Assembly (NCBI GenBank): GCA_949316235.1
Contig: OX438757.1
Coordinates: 7,930,657 to 7,994,656 of the forward strand
Direction: 5' to 3'
Source of the DNA: Oegoconia quadripuncta
Lineage: Eukaryota > Arthropoda > Insecta > Lepidoptera > Autostichidae
Length of the DNA: 64,000 bases
Below, in pieces: positions 10,965-21,459 of the stretch (positions are counted from its first letter, which is position 1; each line of letters opens with the position of its first letter). A program made the translations under genes and the position numbers. Below the pieces are notes generated by a model that had not been told where the DNA came from, did no database searches, and was given only the letters and a program-made list of their open reading frames with translations.

Positions 10965-11525
10965 ATCCCCGAAGAAAAACGAGGAGTGTCATGTGTTTGA
11001 CGACGTGGTGTATGCGTGTCCAGTCTTTGTCCGGACGTATCTCAGTAATTATAAATGATTTTTAAATTTTCTATTTCATCCCTCCCGCTTATATAAGTGT
11101 ATGTGGGATAGCGCCTGACAGTGTTGTTTTTCTTTCTTTTAAAACTTTTAAACTCTTTTAAGTTAAAGAGAGGTTGCGCTGAAAACCAGCGTTGTCAAAT
11201 GCCATATGACATATTGATAGCAAATGCTGGCGCCCAATGCCATTACCACAAATACATTTAAATATGCATAAGAATAACTAGTAAATTTTGTGTACTTCTT
11301 GGCAATAAATACTTTTTTCTTTATTTCGTTCTTTCTAATGCATGGAAAGACTAACCTAGGGGACAGGTTCTTAGCCATGCTTCATGAAAATCGGTTAAGC
11401 CGTTTCGAAGGCATTTAGCTTTAATACAGTTTTTGGTGTATTTCGATGATAGCATAGTCTCGAGGGATTTCTAAATATATTTTTAGCCCTGTTTGATGCA
11501 AAACGATTAAACCGTATATTCCCGA
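10965..11525. mobile_element. decayed Helitron-like fragments
   Basis: The phrase CCAGTCTTTGTCCGGACG (11020-11037) recurs as CCAGTCTTTGTCTGGATA near 23932 and inverted as ATCCAGACAAAGACTGGACA near 49110. The stretch 11370-11525 shares the CATGAAAATCGGTTAAGCCG style of phrase found in the Helitron-like repeats here. Ends are not identifiable, so boundaries are approximate. Confidence 0.4.
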
Positions 11526-11526
11526 G

Positions 11527-11660
11527 TCCCGAGTCATGGATGTTTGTACAAATATTTATGTATGTTTATCCGTTATCTAGTATCCATAGTACAATTTTTA
11601 CAAGAACTACATGATTGGTGTAAGCGTGCGAAATAGTTATTATATTCAGCTTTATAACAC
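11527..11660 (+). mobile_element. SINE-B tail fragment
   Basis: Phrases CCGAGTCATGGATGTTTGTA, TTATCCGTTATCTAGTATCC and TGATTGGTGTAAGCG match the 3' half of SINE-B. The tRNA-like head is absent. Confidence 0.65.
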
Positions 11661-11964
11661 AGTTGGCATGGCCTATGTGGATGATACAATAATTTATTTT
11701 CCCGGGCGTATCCTAAATTTTCACCTCAATATTATTAAGAAATGTTTTAAATCGTTACTTTAAAAAATCACACCGAATTTTTATATTAGATACCTATTTT
11801 AAGACAATGTAACGAATTTCATAAGAGCGGAAGTTTGTTAAGAAAATGTTACTCTGGACTTGTTTTTGAGGTAAGCACCCTCAGGGTACGTGAAGCACAA
11901 CAACCCAGTAGAGTCTCAACGGTAAACCGCAAAGTTTTCTTAGCTTTTTAAAATAGAATTCCTT

Positions 11965-12177
11965 TTATAAAACATGTCTGATGATTTGTCTACAGGGGAG
12001 GCGTGTTTTTTCAGGTGGTTTAGTCTGTTTAGAATTACGAAAGCATTCTCCAAATACAGCATTGACATTACGAGCATTTTCTGCTGCGTTAGTCCCACGT
12101 CGTAACTTGTATTCGAAACTTACTCTGATTATTACCCTCAGAATACAAACCATATCTATATTCAGTAGATGATTCAT
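11965..12177 (-). pseudogene. mariner-family transposase N-terminal relic
   Basis: The minus-strand frame encodes YKLRRGTNAAENARNVNAVF, which fits the N-terminal DNA-binding (HTH/PSQ-like) segment of mariner/SETMAR-type transposases, where a F/Y-x-x-RGT-x-A-x-x-ARN-I-N-x-VFGE pattern is usual. After VFGE the sequence diverges (proline-rich, then stop), and no catalytic domain follows, so it is a dead fragment. The direct flanks show no clear inverted terminal repeats. Family assignment rests on this one motif. Confidence 0.55.
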
Positions 12178-12184
12178 GATCGAA

Positions 12185-12475
12185 TATTTTCAAAAGTTGA
12201 AAATCGAATTAAATGTCTTATTTTTTTCAAATTTAGAATGTTATAGTTTTCATATGAAAAAGTTTTACTCTTAAATCTAACACCGCGCAGGTTTCATTTT
12301 TATTCAAGGTGGCCAGTAGGATTGAAGATCGAGGATCTTCATATTAAAAGCCGAAGTTAAAAACAATTGAAAGTTGAACAATCACATGTCTTTTTTTTCC
12401 TATAAAAAAGTTTTACTATTAAATCTGACACGGTGCAGTTTACATTTTTAATCAAGGTGGCCAGTAGGCTACAAC
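12185..12475. repeat. diverged local duplication, about 150 bp period
   Basis: The segment AAGTTTTACTCTTAAATCTA..AAGGTGGCCAGTAGG at 12255-12320 recurs as AAGTTTTACTATTAAATCTG..AAGGTGGCCAGTAGG at 12405-12470, with weaker similarity upstream of each. A short palindrome GAAGATCGAGGATCTTC lies at the joint. Confidence 0.7.
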
Positions 12476-12494
12476 GGCAATGTCATATTTAACC

Positions 12495-12632
12495 CCCTAT
12501 TATTTATATAAACATCCACGACTTGGGAGAAAATTAATATTCCTCACACAAATATTTACCAGTAACGGGATTAGAACCCGTAACAGTTGCGAAAGTTTGG
12601 ACCAGTGTCACAACTACACGAATCGATCGTCA
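12495..12632 (-). mobile_element. SINE-B fragment with B box
   Basis: On the minus strand it reads ACGATCGATTCGTGTAGTTG, a B-box-like ACGGGTTCTAATCCCGT, and AAATATTTGTGTGAGGAATA, then the start of the SINE-B middle. The 3' tail is lost. Confidence 0.65.
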
Positions 12633-12639
12633 ATTAAAA

Positions 12640-13540
12640 ATTAAAAGTCATTATTTCCCTTACATTCGTCTTTTTATAACTATGCAGAAACGATTAGATA
12701 TAAATGAGGTCACACCGTAACAAATGTACCTCTAAGCCCCGCAAACTCAATGATTAAACAAAGAAGTAATTCCGTCCCTTACCCACTTACATCTAAATAA
12801 ACAAACAATGGCCTCACTAATAAAACATTTAACCTGGGATAGGAATAAAAGAAGACCAAAAAAGGAGCAATTAATTCAAGGTAGAGCCGTAGCAGTTGCA
12901 ATATGTGAAGCCATTAATTTAATTCAGTGTACGTGGCGGCCTCCGAGACACGGTTTTAACCTTAATTGAGATTTAAGAACAGCCGAGGGGATGTTTTTGT
13001 GTTTCGGCGGAGACGCCTCGGGCCTTCTGTGTCTAGTATGCGACGCGACGGAGTAGGTCCTGGACCCGTGTAATTTTACGCATTAGTTGAAGCATGGGAC
13101 GGAATTTTGTTACATAAGTTATGTTACTATAAAGGTTGTTTCACTATAACGAAGAAAGAAAGGTTATTTATTTCGATAACATGAATAATAAAAATCAGTA
13201 CAAATTGAACTTTCGTTATCAAAGGTTACCATTCAGCATAACAGTAGCGGGCGCTGATAAAGCGCTGATCTTCGGTGGCACCTCATACACTGTGTGAAAC
13301 CGCAGCCAACACACTGCAAATGTATAAAAATAATAAATAGAAGGCTTAAAAACTATTCAAACACAATAAAATTATAATGAAATCAGATTATTGTATACAG
13401 TTTCATATATTAGAAACTCTTTAAAGCGAAGTTCTTTGTTTTAATAAATATGTCTTTAAGTGGGAATATTGCTACAGATGTAACATAATCGTAATCGTAC
13501 CAAAACATTATACTACAATAACAAATAATTAAAACTAAGT
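12640..13540. other. unique stretch with GC-richer block at 12890-13100
   Basis: The block 12890-13100 is GC-rich, contains ATTAATTTAATT and TTAATTGAG words next to CpG-rich DNA, and has no coding support. A regulatory role is possible. The rest shows nothing recognisable. Confidence 0.25.
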
Positions 13541-13700
13541 TACCAGCCACGGCTTCGCCCGCGTGGACTTTCTTTATCGCGAGTAACCTGCCGGGATAAA
13601 AATATATTCCGCCTTCCTACAGGATATTTTCTGTGTGCCAAATTTCACCCAAATCGGCTTAGTCATTTCGTCGTGATAGAGCAACTTGCAAACAAGCATC
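13541..13700 (-). mobile_element. Helitron-like 3' half, decayed
   Basis: CCAGCCACGGCTTCGCCCGC at the left edge and ACCCAAATCGGCTTAGTCAT further in match the 3' (CTAG-side) and middle parts of the short Helitrons of this window in minus orientation. Neither the CTAG nor the TC terminus is intact. Confidence 0.5.
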
Positions 13701-14440
13701 TCAACTTTAGCATATTTAATAAAATCCATCCAGATTTTGCGGTCTAATAACGAAGAACCTCTGTAAACACCTGAGAGTCTGACTTGGTTTAGGGTTTTGG
13801 GCCGGATACAAAAAGTAGCAATTCTGGATACAACCAATTTTGTGAGGAGGTTTCTCTCTTTAAACTCTTAGCCACCGGTAGCTTGGGAACACGACCCGAG
13901 GGTGGTGTACTATTAAAATATTTTTAATTTTTTTGTGCACTAAATATAAAATGTAAAATGATTATTTCATATTGTGATGATGGATTATTCAAATGAATGC
14001 AGTCGTTAAGCCAAGTCCGTGGCATTTAGCGACGGCATTTAAAAAATTATACCGTGGCCAAAAATCACCAATGTGTGGTTATGGCCCATACCCTCTTCCA
14101 GTGCCCTAACAGTAAAACAATAGTAAATGAGTCCGTTTGTACGTTGATATAGATTTTATATAGAAAAACGCCAATTAATATTATTTAATCAGTGTTAGAT
14201 ATGTACATTACCATTGTTCATCGGCAATTGAAAATATATCCTATTGTAAAAATAGGCCGTGCAGTTCGCTTCCTTGAGGCATAGTACCTAATACGCTGGC
14301 GCCATTGCCCCGCTGAATGCATAAGCTCAGCTGTTGAGCAAAGTAGGCACCAGCTCTTACATCTCCACCTACATCGCTAATTTCAATAGTAATAAAATAT
14401 GTGTCACCTTCCTGGTGATGACAAAATCAAAAAGTCAGAA
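13700..14440. other. mostly unique, short LINE-tail fragment near 14080
   Basis: GTTATGGCCCATACCCTCTTCC at 14078-14099 belongs to the recurring GGTCCATACCCTC phrase also seen near 20800, 26920 and 59926. Nothing else recognised. Confidence 0.3.
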
Positions 14441-14569
14441 GAAGAAAACAATACACTGTGAGTGTGGATCAACTTGAATATTCTCGACTTAGTTTCAATT
14501 TCCACGAAATGAGTTCAAAACACAATATTGTAACAACTTACCGTACAAACTTGAACTATTTACCTAGTG

Positions 14570-14780
14570 AACAAGTTTCGCGTGCCGACGGGATGCCTCG
14601 AGCTTCGTACATTAAAATACAAGATAATCTGTATGCTGGGCGTCGAATTTTCGGCAAATCCGAGAAGCTGGCGTTGCTATAGCAACGGGCCCTTGAAGCG
14701 AAACCCCAAGTGAAGAGTCAAAGCGTAAGGCGAAATAATGACGGTATGAAATATTGTCGCCGACTGTACGAGTGGCGGGC
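14570..14780. promoter_or_regulatory. GC-richer block with perfect X-box palindrome
   Basis: CGTTGCTATAGCAACG at 14672-14687 is a perfect 16-base palindrome. Its core GTTGCTATAGCAAC fits the RFX-factor X-box consensus (GTTGCC-like half sites facing each other). It sits in CpG-containing DNA unlike its flanks. One perfect 16-base palindrome is expected by chance in a window this size, so binding is a hypothesis. Confidence 0.3.
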
Positions 14781-14868
14781 GCTATCATTCACATGTATTT
14801 TTGGAGAATTATTTGTAGACACCTGTCGTTTATTTTATTTTAGTCAAAAGAGTGGGAAGTAAACGGAC

Positions 14869-15130
14869 TTTACAATACAATACAATACAAATACTCTTTA
14901 TTGCTTTACTTTACTTCCTTGTAGTTTACCTAAAGAATTCTGATTCTCATCGGCCAGTTGGATATATTCCTACAAGGCTTCCCAGATTTGCAATATCCAG
15001 ATTACAGATATACAGATTATTTACAATATACAAAATAATACAGATGAAATATTGTAATTGGCCGAACGACATCAACAATAAATTTACTCCCAAACGTCAA
15101 TTTCATTTACATTTGCAAACTTTACCGACT
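14869..15130 (-). mobile_element. LINE 3' end with TTGTA-repeat tail
   Basis: On the minus strand GCAATAAAGAGTATTTGTAT runs into TTGTA repeats, the terminus style of several lepidopteran LINEs. AATAAA lies about 20 bases before the repeats. The upstream limit is not defined. Confidence 0.5.
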
Positions 15131-15269
15131 TATTAAAGTGTTATTATATTTGTATGTTACAATTAAACCATTTCAGTTACATAATTGGAATATAAAGGTA
15201 AAAATACATATGATAATATAATAGGTTAAATATCTAGCTTGTAAATAATGTATTAAGAATTTTTTGTAA

Positions 15270-15404
15270 TTATTTAAATTAGTGCATGCTACTCTCTCAT
15301 GTTGCTGTGCCTTCACAAGGTCCTTATTGATACAGTACACTATAATGTCATCACAACAAAACATAAGGAATGCAATAAATGATTTGAGTTTGAGTTTGAG
15401 TTTG
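15270..15404 (+). mobile_element. LINE 3' end with TTTGAG-repeat tail
   Basis: TGCAATAAATGATTTGAG followed by TTTGAG repeats (to 15404) is a typical non-LTR 3' terminus: AATAAA just before a short tandem tail. It points away from the minus-strand tail at 14869, so two insertions lie back to back. The 5' limit is a guess. Confidence 0.5.
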
Positions 15405-15540
15405 ACCATAAGCTTTTGTTTTTTCTTGCACCATTGATAAAACCGACTGAAGACAAATAAAAAAAAATTTTATCGCATAATTTTTTATTATTAAATCTCA
15501 CGATATATCAAAGAAACAAAATAAATATTTCGATCATTTA

Positions 15541-15655
15541 CACCAATAGCCTAGAAAACTATATATTTATCCATCACACAAACATTTGCCGCTAGGGAAA
15601 TTCGAACTCGGAACCGCTGGCTTCGAAGACAGGCTAGCTACCCACTATAGTTTGT
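15541..15655 (-). mobile_element. SINE fragment (A/B group)
   Basis: The minus strand holds GAAGCCAGCGGTTCCGAGTT, a B-box-like GTTCGAATTTCC, and AAATGTTTGTGTGATGGATA, then the first part of a SINE-B-like tail with an internal deletion. Confidence 0.6.
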
Positions 15656-15659
15656 CTTA

Positions 15660-16250
15660 GATATATAATATAGGTACCTGTGTGTGTAATTAAAAAACAA
15701 ATAAATTTTATCTTGTCTCATACAATTAATTCAATTTGATAAATGCTAATATTATTAAAAATACCACTGTTAAGGTATTAGGCGATGTGATAAGATGGCT
15801 GGTGTATCTGTAATAAGATATTTATCTCGGTTATCTCAGGTGTGACATACGTATACCAATATAAGCTAAGTAGAGGCCTTAGCCGGTGCATAGCGATATT
15901 AGTAACGCGGACACATTCCAACCTACATCCACATCTAGATTCCAGACGCGGCGGTAATTAAGCCCCTTCATTAGGGCTGCAACTTGCCGCACTCGCACAT
16001 AATGCATAAACAGGGAAATTATTACAAGATTAATTATGGTAAACAAGTTCAGATACAAGTAAAGGATCAAAAATTTCTTTTAGGTGCCATATTCTTGTTT
16101 GTTAGGTAAATTAACTGGTAAAAATATAGATTTGAGTTATTAAGTTATCTAATATTATCTTGCTTTCGTAAGCATAATTTACTTATTATTAAATAATAAA
16201 GATACTATAAAATTAAAAGTATTTACAAATAAAAATGCCCTCCAGCACGT
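15660..16250. other. AT-rich stretch, nothing recognised
   Basis: No gene or repeat identified; a small CpG-richer part near 15890-15990 has no coding support. Confidence 0.35.
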
Positions 16251-16254
16251 TAGA

Positions 16255-16520
16255 GTGAGGCAGTGTCAAGCATGCTGGCAGAGGTGCCTCCTCGTATGGC
16301 CAGGCTTCATTAAAGTAGAAGGAACCCCAAATATTATCATCTTATCTCTGTTCTTATCTAAAACTCCCCATGTGTGGTTGGCACAACATTTTCTTCTTCG
16401 ATCAGCCGTTATTTCAGTACTCACTCCTTCCGTAGCCCTGTCATCTTTCACTTCTATAGTAACTATTATATTTATTGTAATCGCCTTGCATCCGATTCTT
16501 GTTTTGACTGTACTCAAATA
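16255..16520 (-). pseudogene. LINE (RTE-like) C-terminal relic
   Basis: The minus frame 16517-16266 contains EVKDDRATEGVSTEITADRR followed by KCCANHTWG. This resembles the extreme C-terminus of insect non-LTR polyproteins, where a V-K-E/D-D-x3-x-G-V-x-x-E-M-T-x-D-R-x-x-W pattern followed by CCADP/CCANP-T is common. The usual W after DRR is lost and no reverse-transcriptase core precedes it. It is a dead fragment. Confidence 0.5.
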
Positions 16521-16803
16521 AATAGTAAAGAAATTCGATTAACAGGAATATTTTTACTGATAAAATCGCGTATTCGTTTACGTGGGCGTAACGAATGATG
16601 CATTTTAAAAGGCTTATTACTGGATGTCATTGGTTGATGGACGAGTGTATGCAGTAGAGTATCCCGGTGTTCAGAGAATTAATAACTTATTGATTTACAC
16701 CTACCCCGCGTTGTACCAGTGTCCGACACTGATACGCTGGCTACGCAATGAGTTATTATTGTATTTATTACAGCAAGCGTTCGAAAGTTCTCTTCTATGT
16801 ACT

Positions 16804-17082
16804 GACGACCTGTATGGTGTAGTGGTTAACAACTCTGACCACTATACCAAAAGGTTGTGGGTTCGAATCCCGCTAGGGGCATATGTTTGTGTGATGAATA
16901 CGGACATGTGTACCCTTGTTATGGATGTTTTCATTTATCATAAGTTTTTTTTTTACAAAAAAAAATGTATTTATGTAGTATATCAACCACCTGGTAACCA
17001 CAACACAAGCTTATAGTTGCTTACTGTGGAACTAGATGGAGCTGTGTGTATGTCTAAAGGATATTATTATTATTATTATATA
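16804..17082 (+). mobile_element. SINE-A, best uninterrupted copy
   Basis: The head GACGACCTGTATGGTGTAGTG has an A box (TGGTGTAGTGG) and a canonical B box GGTTCGAATCC (16860-16870). These are followed by the GCTAGGGGCA, GATGAATACGGACATGTG, CAACCACCTGGTAACCAC and GTGGAACTAGATGGAGCTG phrases and an ATT-repeat tail. It is transcribable in principle by RNA polymerase III and depends on a LINE for retroposition. I could not see a clear target duplication. The 130-codon frame across it is accidental. Confidence 0.85.
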
Positions 17083-18355
17083 TAAATAGGTATACCTCTA
17101 TGTACATTGTGATTGGTTCCGTGAACACATTTCTTTTAGAGGAAAAGGAAATAATTTCCAGTAGATTAAGGCATGTAGATTAAGACAGGGTACCTGTCCG
17201 AAAATCCCTAAGTTATCCGTAAACATTGTTAGTTTTTAGAAAGATTCAAATTTTAAAAGTTTGACCGCGCATTTTATGTACTTTCTGCTAACAAGACAAG
17301 ACAAGCCAGAGAAATTACTTTCTAACAGAAATAAAAATTACGTTTTATATCAAATCTACTCATTTTCGACTTGGTTATTGGAAATGAGTTCTAGTTTAAC
17401 CCCACTACAGGTATGTACTTAGATAAAAATTCGCGTGTACATATTTATTCGTGTATATTTTTGTTTTTTTTTTTTATTTTTACACAAATATTCGAATAGT
17501 TACACCGAATTAAAACAAAATTTTCGTTATGCAGCATCATAACGAAAATTTTAATAAAAAGGCTATTTTATTTTACTTTATTCAGGACAACTAACAGCTA
17601 CACAATATAATTATGTTTTATAATCTTATATGTAGACAATGGAGGTCGTTGTGTAACCAACTTCGTTATCCAGGACAATTTTATATATAACTGCCGAGAC
17701 AGAAAAGCATGCAATCCGAACCTATATATAGTTATAGTTATAGCCTACCGATATCTAGTCATTAGTCAAATGATTCCTGAATGTTTAACGCAGAAATTAT
17801 TGTAATAATTTCACATTACCACAAAATAGTAATAACTTAAATGGGCCCACAAAATTTAGTTACGAATCCTTTAGGGAGCAACGTAAAATTAACACACTTT
17901 CCACTTCTGTTTTTCCGGATAGCAACACTAAAATGCGATTTCATTACGCGAAGATTGGATTGAACTCCAATAACTCCCTTGACGTCGTTGAATGGTGTCA
18001 TTTACGTTTTTAAACTACTAATTGAATTGGGTTTGTGCATTTCCATGAGGTGTCGTGAGCGTTTTAATTAATTAAACCTGTACAGTCAACACAACTCTCC
18101 TTGATGTATTATGTTTTATACAAAAATGTCATAATATTTCATTTTCTTGTATTCTGTATTACAAAGTCAGACAAGTACAATCATTTTAGCTAAGTCTGTC
18201 GTTTCTGACTTAGGCTCGCCAAGGCAGGTCAAGGGATAGTGCATAAGCGCTTATTACACTATCCTATTTGTAAGAAGTCTAATTACGAACACTCTAATTA
18301 GCAAATCGAAAGCTAGGAAACACTTATTACACGATTCTAAATGCTGAGACTAAAT
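17083..18355. other. AT-rich unique DNA with one palindrome
   Basis: Apart from the palindrome at 17517-17552, I see no gene or dispersed repeat in this stretch. Confidence 0.35.
17517..17552. repeat. 15-bp perfect inverted repeat
   Basis: AAAATTTTCGTTATG (17517-17531) and CATAACGAAAATTTT (17538-17552) pair perfectly around a 6-base loop. Confidence 0.85.
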
Positions 18356-18357
18356 TG

Positions 18358-18382
18358 ATATACATTGCTGGCTGAAGTAAGG
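18358..18382 (-). repeat. fragment of the 63.8-kb inverted-repeat element
   Basis: TATACATTGCTGGCTGAAGT here matches, in reverse complement, ACTTCAACCAGCAATATA at 63.89 kb. It is cut off by the T-run of the adjacent SINE-C tail. Confidence 0.5.
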
Positions 18383-18383
18383 A

Positions 18384-18518
18384 TTTTTTTTTATGCACAA
18401 CGGGTTGGTACTTGACCTCAATCACACCTGATGTTAAGTGAAGATGAGGTCGAAGGTGGAAGCGTACTGACCCGGAAACCCCAACAGATTTGGGGGACTG
18501 GCTAACTTATCTCTGACA
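18384..18518 (-). mobile_element. SINE-C, 3' part
   Basis: A T-run followed by ATGCACAACGGGTTGGTACT, GACCTCAATCACACCTGATG and GTACTGACCCGGAAACCCC is the reverse complement of the SINE-C 3' third. The truncation just past TTATCTCTGAC marks a 5'-truncated insertion. Confidence 0.8.
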
Positions 18519-18579
18519 ACTTTGATTATTTGAATTAATGTACCTTACCTATGCCTTCCTATTTCCTAATTAGATTTAA

Positions 18580-18904
18580 CCGCCTCCGTGGCTCAATGTA
18601 AACAACATAGGGTTTACGAATCGGAGGTCGCGGGTACGATCCCCAGCGCGGTACATGTTTAGTACTCGGTTTGGTTTGTGGTAGGGCATTTTAAATGTCC
18701 GCCTGGCTAGCTACCACCATCTTATCTAAATCTGCCGCCAAACAGCAATGTTAATAGTATTGTTGTGTTCCGGTTCACAGAGATAAGATAGCCAGTTCCC
18801 CAAATATTTGGGTTTCCGGGTTATAACGCTTCCACCTTCGGCCTCATCTTCACTTAACATCAGGTGTGATTGAGGTCAAGTGCTAATCCGTTGTGGATAA
18901 AAAA
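18580..18904 (+). mobile_element. SINE-C, full length
   Basis: About 325 bases: the head CCGCCTCCGTGGCTCAATGT has an A box, GGAGGTCGCGGGTACGATCC has a B box, then a conserved body (TAGGGCATTTTAAATGTCCG, CTGCCGCCAAACAGCAATG) and the 3' end ATCAGGTGTGATTGAGGTCA before an A-rich terminus. Other full-length copies are at 43208-43528 (minus) and 52175-52498. The shared ATCAGGTG-type 3' end suggests it borrows the tail of a Jockey/CR1-type LINE. Confidence 0.85.
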
Positions 18905-18949
18905 TTTCCTACAAATGGGATAGTGTCATCAGCGCTTTAACCCATTACC

Positions 18950-19550
18950 ATCCTTAAAAAATTTTGTATTGATGCCTCAAACACACCGGGTGGCAATACT
19001 GATTACGAGGAAGAGCACTCAACCAGATTCCTCAACTTATTGATGAAACTTTCTATATAAGGCTCTATACACCTTCTATATCATCATCAACAGTCTTACG
19101 TCCCCATTGTTGGGGCACAGCCTCCTATCACTCTGTATTCGTCTCCGGATATTAATCCTGCTTATTTTGTCAATAGATAAATCATCATCGATTGTTTTAA
19201 CGTAAACAAAGCAAAACGAACATTAAAACGGTTTAATTAATCTTGAAACGACATCAATATCGTAAATTATTGACTGCGCTGCCGATAGTACACTTGCACC
19301 CAACCAATTTTACGGAATACGACATTCCTTCAGATTTTTATAGGCGATAAAATAAATAACCTTCTTTAAATTAGCAGCTTCAAATTTTACCGCGGGAATG
19401 TACATAAAATATTTGTGTAGAGTGATTGTTCGACTTTATTCTTAGAATCACTTTTATTACAGTGCCCGTGTATGAGTGGTGTCTCAAATATTGTTGCTGG
19501 TGACAATAAATAAGACGTAAAATTTTATTTTACAGCGCTAAACGAAAGGA
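18950..19550. other. unique stretch with repeat-D fragment at 19097-19145
   Basis: CTTACGTCCCCATTGTTGGGGCACAGCC near 19094-19121 is the opening of repeat D (fuller copies at 24806 and 50470). The remainder is unrecognised. Confidence 0.4.
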
Positions 19551-19790
19551 GCTAACGAAATTACATTCAATTACGGGACTCTGCCCACAGCATTCCTGTG
19601 CCGCAATAAAGCCGGCAAAGCAACGTTCCTCGCGTAAATTTTTCGGACATAAAACTCTGTAAAAGTGAAGTTAGTGAGATGTAGAGCGACAATAAATGTT
19701 TATAGAGGTACGTATCAGGCTTGTCCCCCACCCAGCGGGCCGGCGCGCGGCGCCGCGGGGATGTAGTGTTACCAAACATTTTCGCTATTC
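19550..19790. other. GC-rich unique island
   Basis: Contains a strongly GC-rich core (GGGCCGGCGCGCGGCGCCGC near 19740). A 70-codon minus frame crosses it, but no domain or splice context supports it. It is a candidate regulatory island or first exon. Confidence 0.2.
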
Positions 19791-20790
19791 AGGACAGGAT
19801 GTTCGGATACTCTGGGACGATATAGCACGGTAACATTTATTCTTAAAAAAAAAACCTGTACTATTTTATGTAATAGAACTTAGGCTATACTAGGTTATTT
19901 ATTGTATACCTGAAACCTGAAATTAGTTTGGTCAGAAGCACGTAAAGAATCGATTTCGGCTATAAAAATATGGGGTTATATTTTTCCCTTAAATATTTAT
20001 CTAATTAAGGAACGATGAACACCCTATATACAAGCGGACACACAACAGTAACGGAGTTCGCAACAATCCATAACAATAATTTATTTTTATTTTTTTCTAG
20101 CCATATTCATTACAAAATATATTATCTAATTAGGGTGTAACGACTTTTTGGTATACATAATATAAACTTGTATATTGATATGCAATAGCGGTCAACAAAC
20201 TCTGCAGCCACCCCAGTTTCAATTGTGTATGAAATCGTCTCCGTCCGCGTAGGCCATCTTTCTTTTATTAGTTGGTAGATATAAATTAGATGGTTTCTCA
20301 ATCATGGATTTGACAATTATCAACTTAAGCATAAATAAAATATATGTCTGTTTATTAGAATTAATGTTTAAATAATGTTATTTTACTTAATAACAATAAA
20401 GTTCGAGGCGTTCCGACAATAATCGCGAAACATACAAACTCTACTCCCATCCCACTCAATTAAGTTTTCGCCAAAAGAAAAATAAAAAATTCGCCATAGC
20501 AAAGGATCCTCATTCACAGAGCAAACACGAATAAGGCAAATTAAGTGAACAAAAATAAGGTTCCGTTAAATTTGGGTCACGTGGCCCAAGTGAGACTTTC
20601 GAGGGCCCTTGCAGCTCGTTATGGTGATGAGATGAAACATCGTCCGCCACACCTGATGTAATTAAATTGTCAATTTTTAATTTTCGTGGTTTCCCGAACC
20701 AGAATATGTACTTATCCACATACAGGGAGTGGTGTAATTTATGGATAATCCATAATCTACTTATGGGAGATTTGTGCTAAGTTTGCGATG
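19790..20790. other. mostly AT-rich unique DNA
   Basis: A minus frame at 20719-20510 is GC-richer in its middle (peptide phrase SGVADDVSSHHHNELQGPSK), with no recognised domain. No repeat identified. Confidence 0.3.
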
Positions 20791-20794
20791 TGTG

Positions 20795-20880
20795 TATTAT
20801 GGTTCATACCCTCTCACAGTGACAGGAGTCCTCTAAAATAAGGATGTAACCCTTACTACTGTATTTATATCCCGCAGGCA
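20795..20880 (+). mobile_element. LINE tail fragment, CATACCCTC phrase
   Basis: TATTATGGTTCATACCCTCTCACAGTGACAGGAGTCCTC is the 3' phrase seen also near 26920; a terminal GATGATG tract is not preserved. Confidence 0.4.
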
Positions 20881-21143
20881 CTAATCTTATAACTAAAAAT
20901 CACACACGCATATACTTCTTAATTAACAACACAAACATGCTCAGAGAGCGCGCTGTGACATAATTCACATTTCTCCCGGTAGAAATTACCCACTAACGTA
21001 ACCAATTTTCTTACCTTTGACAAAATCACGACTCCTCTCTGCCTATTACGTAACATTACCCAGAGGACGCACGCGGGGTGAATACAGCACGTGAGAACAT
21101 GTGTCGTGTGGCTTTTATGCGTTTTGAATCATATTAATGAGTG

Positions 21144-21457
21144 TTAGGGCATATTTTGGTCTGTGGCGTCATTTAGCGGGAAAAGGCAAGCGTTGTACTG
21201 TAAGGAAAGCGGTGAACTACCCTTCCTCCCTCGCGCAGTGGTTTGATGGAAGTTCACGGGGTGAGCAGTCGATGAGTAGAGAGCAAGAAATAGCTGTGTG
21301 GTATCTGTGAGACGATCTATAAGGCACTCTAGGGATACTGCTTTAGGACCATAATGGGTTCTTACGTGAAGGGCTCCCGACCGCATGTATTCGTGACTGT
21401 GGTTGACGGTGCCTTGTAAAAGGAGTTGGCGATACCTCGCTGGCTTAGCGCTTTAAC
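21144..21457 (-). other. GC-richer island with about 103-codon minus frame
   Basis: From just after a TAA near 21455 the minus strand is open to the stop at 21144-21146. The peptide includes HVRTHYGPKAVSLECLIDRL and HPVNFHQTTARGRKG and is more protein-like than a random AT-rich frame. An ATG lies inside at 21386. I recognise no family, signal peptide or membrane segment. It could be an exon, an old transposon coding piece, or a GC-rich regulatory block that happens to lack stops. Confidence 0.25.
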
Positions 21458-21459
21458 CG

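Noticed and set aside
16804..16880. tRNA gene
   Set aside because: A and B boxes are good, but the anticodon arm and acceptor stem do not fold and the same head is attached to SINE tails at several loci.
16624..17016. 130-codon open frame as a gene
   Set aside because: Most of it translates SINE-A; no domain; the frame is not kept in other copies.
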